Assembly: GCA_025937035.1 (NCBI GenBank)
Contig: JAICSG010000252.1
Location: 1-6,301 of the forward strand
Direction: 5' to 3'
From: Thermoanaerobaculia bacterium
GTDB lineage: Bacteria; Acidobacteriota; Thermoanaerobaculia; Multivoradales; UBA5704
Length of the DNA: 6,301 nt
Of the stretch, positions 1 through 4,906 are shown in pieces; positions within the stretch are counted from its first letter, which is position 1, and the number at the start of each line of letters is the position of its first letter. A program made the translations under genes and the position numbers. The notes beneath the pieces were generated by a model. It saw nothing but the letters and a program-made list of their open reading frames with translations, was not told the DNA's origin and made no database searches.

Positions 1-86
1 AGTTTTTCTCGCTCGGCGTGGACGGCCTGTTCAGCGATTTCTCGGATACGGCCGTCAAGGCCCGCGAGGCTTGGAGCAGACATTGA
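1..86 (+). CDS. Glycerophosphodiester phosphodiesterase, C-terminal end (partial)
   Basis: The first reading frame in the window (codons from base 3) encodes 27 residues, FFSLGVDGLFSDFSDTAVKA followed by REAWSRH, and stops at TGA 84-86. The GVDGLFSDFSDTAV pattern is the usual last segment of GDPD/UgpQ-type enzymes: the final strand and loop of the TIM barrel, just before a short terminal helix. These enzymes hydrolyse glycerophosphodiesters to glycerol-3-phosphate and an alcohol. The catalytic part lies outside the window, so activity, length and location cannot be judged. The stop overlaps the likely TTG start of the next gene, which suggests co-transcription. The identification rests on one short but distinctive motif. 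Confidence 0.7.
   Translation, partial: FFSLGVDGLFSDFSDTAVKAREAWSRH
73..76 (+). promoter_or_regulatory. Ribosome binding site deciding the dehydrogenase start
   Basis: GGAG lies inside the last codons of the phosphodiesterase gene, six bases before TTG 83. The spacing supports TTG 83 over the in-frame TTG at 71, which has only GAGG one base away. Confidence 0.5.
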
Positions 87-1126
87 GCTTGACCCTGGAA
101 GAGATCTCGACCGGTACCGGCCATGAGCGGGTCGTCCTTTGCCGCGACCCGGAAGCCGGCTACCGGGGAATCATCGCCGTCCACAGCACCGCGGCGGGGA
201 CGGCGGTCGGCGGCACGCGCTACTGGCGCTACGACCGCGAGGAGGACGCGCTGACCGACGCTCTGCGTCTGTCGCGCGGCATGACCTATAAAAATCTCAT
301 GGCCGGTCTCCCCCTCGGCGGCGGCAAATCGGTGATCCTGCGCGGCGCCGAAGACCGGGAGGCGGTGTTCCGCGCCCATGGCCGGGCCATCGAGCGGCTG
401 GACGGGCTTTACATCACCGCCGAGGACGTCGGCACCAGCCCGGCGGAGATGGAGATCATTCGCCAGGAGACCCGGCACGTGGCGGGGCTGCTGGGCGACC
501 CTTCCCCCGACACGGCGCGCGGCGTGCTCCGCGCCATGGCCGCCGCGGCCTTCCATCGCTGGGGCACGGATGACCTCGCCGGACGGACGGTGGCGATCCA
601 GGGGTGCGGCAACGTCGGCTTTCATCTGGCTCAGGGCCTCGCGGCGGCCGGAGCGCGGCTGATCGTCGCGGACGTCGATCCCGGCCGCGTCCAGCGGACC
701 GTGGGGGTCACCGGGGCCCACGCGGTCGAGCCCAGCGAAATCCTGAGCGTCGAGGCGGACGTCTTCGCTCCCTGCGCCCTGGGAGGCATTCTGAGCGAGG
801 AGACGATCCCTCGCCTGCGGGTGGAGATCGTGGCCGGCGCCGCCAACAATCAGCTCTGGGAGGAGGCCGACGGCCGGCGCTTGAGCGAGCGCGGCATCCT
901 CTATGCACCGGACTACCTCGCCAACGCGGGCGGCGTCATCGGCGGCTGCCGGGAGATCCTGGGCTGGAGCGAAGAGGAATCGAGGCGCCGGATCGACGGG
1001 ATCTACGATACCCTCCTCGACGTGCTCCGGCTCGCCCGGGCGGAGGGGCTCCCGCCCCACGCCGCCGCGGACCGGCTGGCCGAGGAGCGCCTGGCAACCC
1101 TGCAAGCGGAGAGGAGGCAGCGATGA
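83..1126 (+). CDS. Leucine/phenylalanine/valine dehydrogenase (Glu/Leu/Phe/Val dehydrogenase family)
   Basis: An NAD-dependent amino-acid dehydrogenase that reversibly deaminates an aliphatic or aromatic amino acid to its 2-oxo acid and ammonia in the cytosol. Numbered from TTG 83 (347 aa), it has the family landmarks in order: YKN with Lys70, GGGK with Lys82 (substrate and catalytic lysines), TAEDVGT with catalytic Asp115, GDPSPDTARGV joining the two domains, a Rossmann loop QGCGNVG (about 173-179) ending its second strand in Asp197 (favouring NAD over NADP), APCALGG, and GAANNQL then APDYLANAGGVIGG at the closing face. The length fits octameric leucine dehydrogenases (about 350-365 aa). Start choice: TTG 83 has GGAG six bases upstream and overlaps the preceding stop as TTGA. 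An in-frame TTG at 71 adds four residues but has no suitably spaced RBS. Substrate preference between Leu, Val and Phe cannot be fixed from motifs; leucine dehydrogenase (ldh/bcd) is my first guess. Confidence 0.93.
   Translation: MSLTLEEISTGTGHERVVLCRDPEAGYRGIIAVHSTAAGTAVGGTRYWRYDREEDALTDALRLSRGMTYKNLMAGLPLGGGKSVILRGAEDREAVFRAHGRAIERLDGLYITAEDVGTSPAEMEIIRQETRHVAGLLGDPSPDTARGVLRAMAAAAFHRWGTDDLAGRTVAIQGCGNVGFHLAQGLAAAGARLIVADVDPGRVQRTVGVTGAHAVEPSEILSVEADVFAPCALGGILSEETIPRLRVEIVAGAANNQLWEEADGRRLSERGILYAPDYLANAGGVIGGCREILGWSEEESRRRIDGIYDTLLDVLRLARAEGLPPHAAADRLAEERLATLQAERRQR
1112..1117 (+). promoter_or_regulatory. Ribosome binding site of the GNAT gene
   Basis: A full AGGAGG lies within the 3' end of the dehydrogenase gene, five bases before ATG 1123. 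It is the strongest Shine-Dalgarno in the plus-strand block and confirms both the start and the ATGA overlap. Confidence 0.8.
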
Positions 1127-1416
1127 GCCTGGAGATCCGGAACGACGAGAAGAACCGAAAGTTTTACGCCGACGTGGAGGGCCACGAGGCGGTGATCGAA
1201 TACGTGAGGATGGGCGACGCCTACAACCTCCTCCACACCTTCGTGCCCGAGGAGCTGCGCGGCCGGCACGTGGGAGAGGAGCTCGTGCGCGGCACTCTCG
1301 ATCAGATCAAGGCTCAGGGAGCTACTTTCCTGCCGAGCTGTCCGTTCGTGCAGGCGTTTGTGAAGCGTCATCCGGAGTATCAGGAAGCGGTGGCCTCACA
1401 CACGTCTGGAAGCTGA
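1123..1416 (+). CDS. Small GNAT-like acetyltransferase, YjdJ type
   Basis: A 97-aa single-domain protein of the short GNAT branch (Pfam Acetyltransf_CG; E. coli YjdJ is about the same size). Visible landmarks are an N-terminal sheet (EIRNDEKNRKFYADVEGHEA), a central strand ending LLHTFVPEEL, the acetyl-CoA loop and helix VPEELRGRHVGEELV (41-55), and the family's C-terminal signature PSCPF...RHPEY (71-86) with conserved Cys73. These proteins bind acetyl-CoA; their natural acceptor is generally unknown. ATG 1123 overlaps the dehydrogenase stop as ATGA and has a strong RBS, so the two genes are translationally coupled. Oddity: the last 95 bp, including the conserved signature, lie opposite the 3' end of the convergent thioredoxin-like gene. 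The family call is firm; the substrate is unknown. Confidence 0.9.
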   Translation: MSLEIRNDEKNRKFYADVEGHEAVIEYVRMGDAYNLLHTFVPEELRGRHVGEELVRGTLDQIKAQGATFLPSCPFVQAFVKRHPEYQEAVASHTSGS

Positions 1417-2365
1417 AGGCGTAGGCCCGGGTCCCCACCCGCGGGAACCGCAGCGCCAGCCGCCGCCGGCGGAAGATGTCCGAATCGATCAGGCTCACCA
1501 GCCGCGCCCGCTCCCAGACGGCGAAGGTGCGGCCCTCGCGCTCCACCACGTCCGCTCCCCGCTCCTCCGGCGGAACGGGCGCGCCGTCCACCTCGATCTC
1601 CAGCTCGCCGTCCGGCGCCAGCACCAGGTTGACCCCCGCGGCGTCGCAGACCAGATCGAGCCCGGCGCCCGGCTCGCGCGATTCCAGATACTCGGCCTCA
1701 TGGAGCCAGAGCCCCCGCGCGCCGAACATCCCCGGCAGTGGTGGCTCCCCTCCGGCGTGGCACACCTCCTCGCCCGGACGGTACCCCTCGGCGGCCATGA
1801 GCCGGCCGCGGTGGAAGCCGAGGTGGGTCTCGCGGGTGGCGGCGTGGCAGACGGCCCCGGGCCGGTCCTCCGGACGCACCGGCTCCAGGATCTCCGGCAG
1901 AGGCTCCGTGTTCCCCGCCTCCCGCAGGAGCTTCTGGATCCAGTCCTCGGTCTCGCCGTAGGCCCCCTCGCCGAAGCGCTCGTAGCGCAGATAGCCACGG
2001 GCGTCGATCAGATAGAGCGCCGGCCAGTATTTGTTGGCGAAGCGGGTCCAGGTGGCGCGGTCCGCGTCGAGCAGCACGGACCAGGAGACCCCCAAGTCCT
2101 GGACGGCCGCGGCCACCAGCGCCGGATCGGCGGACATCTCGAATTCCGGCGTGTGCACGCCCACCATCGCGAGACCCTGGCCCCCGTAGCGCTGGTGCCA
2201 GGCCTTCAGATAGGGCAGCGTGCGCAGGCAGTTGACGCAGGTCGATTCCCAGAAATCGATCAGCACCACCCGCCCCCGCAGACCTCGGATCGACACCTCC
2301 GGCCCCTGCACCCAGACGCCGGGCGCCAGCTCGGGGGCTCGCAGGGGGACGGAGATCGGGGGCAC
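1322..2365 (-). CDS. Soluble thioredoxin-fold protein resembling the DipZ C-terminal region
   Basis: A 347-aa protein with two parts. Residues about 10-150 form a TlpA/thioredoxin-like domain: the active site is WESTCVNCLRTLP with Cys43 and Cys46, and NKYWPALYLID supplies the cis-proline (Pro115). Residues about 170-320 match the beta-sandwich domain that follows thioredoxin in DipZ-type proteins, beginning ATRETHLGF and ending GTRAYAFSF. DipZ normally carries an N-terminal CcdA-like membrane domain that feeds electrons to this unit. Here that part is absent and I see no signal peptide or membrane helix, so the protein looks cytosolic. Start: GTG 2365 is the only usual start codon between the in-frame upstream stop and the domain; it has no clear RBS. 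It follows the protease gene by 55 bases on the same strand. The roughly 27 residues after AYAFSF lie in the overlap with the GNAT gene and look like read-through tail. Likely a thiol-disulfide oxidoreductase; partner unknown. Confidence 0.87.
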   Translation of the reverse strand: MPPISVPLRAPELAPGVWVQGPEVSIRGLRGRVVLIDFWESTCVNCLRTLPYLKAWHQRYGGQGLAMVGVHTPEFEMSADPALVAAAVQDLGVSWSVLLDADRATWTRFANKYWPALYLIDARGYLRYERFGEGAYGETEDWIQKLLREAGNTEPLPEILEPVRPEDRPGAVCHAATRETHLGFHRGRLMAAEGYRPGEEVCHAGGEPPLPGMFGARGLWLHEAEYLESREPGAGLDLVCDAAGVNLVLAPDGELEIEVDGAPVPPEERGADVVEREGRTFAVWERARLVSLIDSDIFRRRRLALRFPRVGTRAYAFSFQTCVRPPLPDTPDDASQTPARTDSSAGK

Positions 2366-2376
2366 GGAAGGGAGAG

Positions 2377-2407
2377 CGCCGGGCCCGGTAGGTGTCCGGA
2401 CCCGGCG
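2377..2407 (-). terminator. GC-rich hairpin between protease and thioredoxin-like genes
   Basis: CGCCGGG (2377-2383) pairs with CCCGGCG (2401-2407). After a single C/A mismatch, CCGG (2385-2388) pairs with CCGG (2396-2399) around a 7-base loop. On the minus strand the hairpin begins 13 bases after the protease stop and ends 11 bases before the GTG start of the next gene. The following bases are pyrimidine-rich but not a T run, so this is not a classic intrinsic terminator. It could attenuate, protect the upstream mRNA end, or limit ribosome access to the GTG. Confidence 0.45.
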
Positions 2408-2420
2408 GGAAAGGCCCGTT

Positions 2421-4205
2421 CTACTCGAACGAGACCGTCATGTTGTAGGTGTTGCGGGTCGAGGAGCTCAAGGTGACCTGCCAGTAGACGAAGGCCGGCC
2501 GGCTGCCGTCATTGGTCAGCGAGATCGTCTCGGAGTTATCGTGCCCCGCCGAGGTGGTGACGGCGTCGCCCGCGCAGCTCGTGTAGCCCGCCAGATCGAT
2601 GTCGCCGTTGCCGTCGTCGAACTCCACCGTGACGTCGACCGTGCGGTGCGCCGGCACGCTGACGCGGTACCAGTCGGGGTCGTTGATCTTGACGACACGG
2701 TTGGTCAGCCGGCCTGCCTTCACCACGCGCGCCTTGCCGCAGGAGTTGTTCGGCTCCGAGCGGTCGTCCGCTCCCTTGACCAGGAACTTGCGGATCCTCG
2801 TGTAGGTGTTGGTGAAGGCGCCAAAGCAGTCATAGAGGTCCGACGGGCCGACGCCGCAGGCCGAGGGGCCGAAGAAGAGCTGGCCGAAGAGCTGCTGGGT
2901 GTCGTCCTTGTAGATGCCCGAGCCCGAGGAGCCCCCCTCGGTGACGCCGTCGGTCCAGACGATGCGGACCAGCTTGATGGCGTTCGTCCCCGCGTCCTGG
3001 TTGCAGATCTGGCTCTGGTCCTTGAAACCGAAGCTGATCCGCTTGTAGTCGCCCGCGGGATGATGGATCACCGTGCTGTCGGTGCCGTCCGGCACGGTCT
3101 TGCCCGTCCAGCCCTCCCAGTAGAGGTTGTCCGGCAGCGCGCCGTTGATCAGCAGCAGCGTGTAGTCGGAGGTGGGGCTGGTGGAGACCAGGGTCGCGCC
3201 GCTGGAGGTCGGCACGCTGCTGAGCGACGGCGGATTGCCGTTGCAGGCCGAGGTCTGGTAGAGCCAGAAGAACTCGGCGGACGACGCCCCGCCCCCCGTG
3301 CTGATGCAGTGGTTGGCCGTCAGGAAGTAGGGGGTGAAGTCCTGGGCGTTGGTGTTGAGGAGCTGGCCGGAGCAGAGGAAGCCGCTGCCGTCCTCCACGA
3401 ACTCCACCAGGGAGACGCCGCGGGCCGCGTCGGCCCACTCGGGGTGGCAGGTCACGTCGTTCTCGCAGGAGCCGGCCTGCTTCTCGTGCACCAGGCTGCG
3501 CGCCATCTTGTCCACCGGGTCGATGTAGGCGTGCTGCAGACTGTCGATCTGGAACGGCAGCTCCCGGGAGGCCCCGGCGGGCGCCAGATACTCGACGCGG
3601 ACCCGCTCGCCGGCGAACGTGCGGCTCCAGAAGTCGCCGGACGCGGCCGGGGAGGCCTCGTGGAATTCCACCTTGCGGTCGGGGTCGAACTGCGCGAAGC
3701 CGTTCCGGGCCACGCCCTGGACCGCGCCGTCCGGCGCGTAGAGGGCCAGCTCGGCGCCGGCGGGCAGCCGGAGGCTCTTGAAGTGGAGGCGCAGGCCGAG
3801 GGCGTCGGGCGAGACGATCTCGGCCGCCCACAGGCGGGCGCCCCCCGCGAGGTCGAACCAGTTGCCGTCCGGCGCGGAGACCTTGACGGCGCGGCCGACG
3901 CTGAAGCGCAGGGTCTTCACCCGCAGACGCTGGTTGACGGCGTCCTCCTTGAGCAGCAGGTCCTTGTCGACGGCGGACAGCCGGACCTCCGGCAGGGTGC
4001 CGAGATTGACGCCCATCTTCTCCGAGGGGGTGGGGCGAACAGCCTTCACGGCTTTGGGGAGCGACTGCGGCGCCCGGATGCCGAATGTCTCGTCGGCGGC
4101 CGGCGCCGCGGCCCAGCCGGTGGCGCTCGACGCGAGCAGGGCGCCGAGCCCGATCGCCAGCGCGAGCCGTCCCGCCTGACGCCTGGGAGCGAAGAACCTT
4201 TCCAT
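2421..4205 (-). CDS. Secreted lysyl-endopeptidase-like serine protease with PPC domain
   Basis: A complete 594-aa preproprotease. Residues 1-34 are a signal peptide (arginines, hydrophobic 13-27, Ala-rich cleavage region near TGWAAA). Residues about 36-242 are a propeptide. Residues about 243-475 are a chymotrypsin-fold catalytic domain and 483-594 a PPC domain (starts EPNNSC; includes DPDWYRVSVPA and DGNGDIDL), which is usually removed during maturation. The triad is His299 (TANHC), Asp347 (TSDYTLL) and Ser427 (GSSGS). Against Achromobacter protease I (family S1, lysyl endopeptidase), recalled from memory, the six disulfide cysteines match Cys247, 253, 278, 300, 321 and 450, IHHP...KRIS is shared, and Asp456 sits at the S1-pocket Asp225. 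Cleavage after Lys242 would give a mature N-terminus close to that enzyme's, suggesting autoprocessing. Extra cysteines 401 and 460 may form a fourth bond. ATG 4205 has a strong RBS. Lys specificity is inferred. Confidence 0.93.
   Translation of the reverse strand: MERFFAPRRQAGRLALAIGLGALLASSATGWAAAPAADETFGIRAPQSLPKAVKAVRPTPSEKMGVNLGTLPEVRLSAVDKDLLLKEDAVNQRLRVKTLRFSVGRAVKVSAPDGNWFDLAGGARLWAAEIVSPDALGLRLHFKSLRLPAGAELALYAPDGAVQGVARNGFAQFDPDRKVEFHEASPAASGDFWSRTFAGERVRVEYLAPAGASRELPFQIDSLQHAYIDPVDKMARSLVHEKQAGSCENDVTCHPEWADAARGVSLVEFVEDGSGFLCSGQLLNTNAQDFTPYFLTANHCISTGGGASSAEFFWLYQTSACNGNPPSLSSVPTSSGATLVSTSPTSDYTLLLINGALPDNLYWEGWTGKTVPDGTDSTVIHHPAGDYKRISFGFKDQSQICNQDAGTNAIKLVRIVWTDGVTEGGSSGSGIYKDDTQQLFGQLFFGPSACGVGPSDLYDCFGAFTNTYTRIRKFLVKGADDRSEPNNSCGKARVVKAGRLTNRVVKINDPDWYRVSVPAHRTVDVTVEFDDGNGDIDLAGYTSCAGDAVTTSAGHDNSETISLTNDGSRPAFVYWQVTLSSSTRNTYNMTVSFE
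3552..3571. repeat. 20-bp direct repeat shared by the two propeptide genes
   Basis: GAACGGCAGCTCCCGGGAGG occurs here and identically at 4334-4353. On the minus strand both copies encode SRELPF near the end of the propeptide region. A second identical 17-bp stretch, CAGCCGGACCTCCGGCA, occurs at 3978-3994 and 4721-4737. These are conserved islands of a diverged tandem gene duplication, not a mobile-element repeat. Confidence 0.75.
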
Positions 4206-4288
4206 CCTGATCTCCTTTCGAGGTGTTGCGGGCGGCGCCTGCCACCTCTATAAACGCATAGCAGTTTACCACTGCGTCTCCGGAGGGC
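4206..4288 (-). promoter_or_regulatory. Intergenic leader upstream of the protease, with possible promoter
   Basis: This is the longest gene-free stretch in the minus-strand block. Its middle is notably AT-richer than its surroundings (about 4246-4270). Reading toward the protease, TATAGA (4252-4247) could serve as a -10, but I see no convincing -35 at the right distance. A 5-bp inverted repeat, GCAGT-TTACC-ACTGC (4261-4275), sits just upstream and could be a small operator. The protease may therefore have its own promoter besides read-through from the upstream genes. The promoter call is weak. Confidence 0.3.
4212..4217 (-). promoter_or_regulatory. Ribosome binding site of the protease gene
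   Basis: AAGGAG on the minus strand lies six bases before ATG 4205. It is the best Shine-Dalgarno in the minus-strand block and contrasts with the RBS-less GTG starts of the genes on either side, suggesting the protease is translated more strongly. Confidence 0.8.
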
Positions 4289-4906
4289 CTACCGAAGCGG
4301 AGAGCGGTAGCGGTACAGCAGGCGGTCCACCGTGAACGGCAGCTCCCGGGAGGTCCCGCCGGAAGGTGACAGATATTCGATCCGGGCGCGCTCGCCCGCG
4401 ATCGTGCCGGTCCAGAATTCGTTCCGGCCGGCCGGAAGGCTATCGTGCAGCTCGCGCGTCTCCTTCACGGAAGGCGCGTAGACGGCGAGCTGGGAGCCGG
4501 CCGGCAGCCGCCCCTTGAAGTGGAGACGGAGACCGAGGGCACCCGTGGCTGTGATCTCCACCGCCCAGAGGCGGCGCCCCCCCACGAGGTCGTACCAATG
4601 GCCGTCGGCCGCCGAGATCCGCACGTCGCGGACCACGCCGTCGCGGAGGGCCTTCCCCCGGCCACCCCGGCCTGTATCCGCCTCGTCCTCCCGCAGCAGC
4701 CTCTCGCGGTCGATCGCCGGCAGCCGGACCTCCGGCACGTCCCGGAGCTCCACCCCCATCCTTTCGGAAGGCAGGGGCGGGACCGGCTTCTTTTCCTGGC
4801 GCGCCGGCGGACCGGGGGTCCCGAGAGTCTCCGGCGGCTGGGCCCTTCCCGCCGCGCTCCACGCCAGCAGGAGGCCGAGCCCGGCCGCGATCCACCGTCT
4901 CTTCAC
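4289..4906 (-). CDS. Exported stand-alone propeptide homologue of the adjacent protease
   Basis: A 205-aa protein with a signal peptide (KRRW, hydrophobic 6-19, cleavage near AAGRAQ) and a Pro-rich stretch (24-46). The rest aligns with the propeptide of the neighbouring protease. PSERMGVELRDVPEVRLPAI (46-65) and the next 11 residues match protease 60-90 with 18 of 31 identical. GHWYDLVGGRRLWAVEI and ALGLRLHFK (about 102-131) match protease 114-143, and IAGERARIEYL...SRELPFTVDRL (169-196) match 197-223. It stops five residues after the aligned YRY, before the Lys processing site and the first cysteine, so the whole catalytic domain is absent; the protein has no cysteines. GTG 4906 overlaps the preceding stop (TGA 4905-4903) as GTGA with no RBS of its own, implying translational coupling. 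Propeptides of such proteases fold and inhibit their enzyme, so it may act in trans as chaperone or inhibitor. A truncated duplicate is the alternative. Confidence 0.85.
   Translation of the reverse strand: MKRRWIAAGLGLLLAWSAAGRAQPPETLGTPGPPARQEKKPVPPLPSERMGVELRDVPEVRLPAIDRERLLREDEADTGRGGRGKALRDGVVRDVRISAADGHWYDLVGGRRLWAVEITATGALGLRLHFKGRLPAGSQLAVYAPSVKETRELHDSLPAGRNEFWTGTIAGERARIEYLSPSGGTSRELPFTVDRLLYRYRSPLR

Noticed and set aside
604..1416. A 270-codon plus-strand frame that would fuse an N-terminal extension to the GNAT domain
   Set aside because: The extension is the out-of-frame reading of the dehydrogenase gene (R/G/P-rich). The GNAT gene has its own ATG at 1123 with a strong RBS.
1700..2476. 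A 258-codon plus-strand frame opposite the thioredoxin-like gene
   Set aside because: Antisense shadow in GC-rich sequence; the minus-strand protein has the CxxC active site and a conserved second domain.
2220..4253. A 677-codon plus-strand open frame lying opposite the whole protease gene
   Set aside because: It is the complement of a high-GC coding gene: the protease on the other strand has signal peptide, triad, disulfides and PPC domain. The plus-strand translation is dominated by A, R, G, V and D with no domain motif.
2830..4272. A 480-codon minus-strand frame overlapping the protease and starting upstream of it
   Set aside because: It is a frame-shifted shadow of the protease, extremely rich in R, G and P with no recognisable domain.
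4206..4288. Remains of a catalytic domain after the orphan propeptide gene
   Set aside because: The 83 bases between the two genes contain no protease-like residues in any minus-strand frame, so there is no visible frameshift remnant to call a pseudogene.
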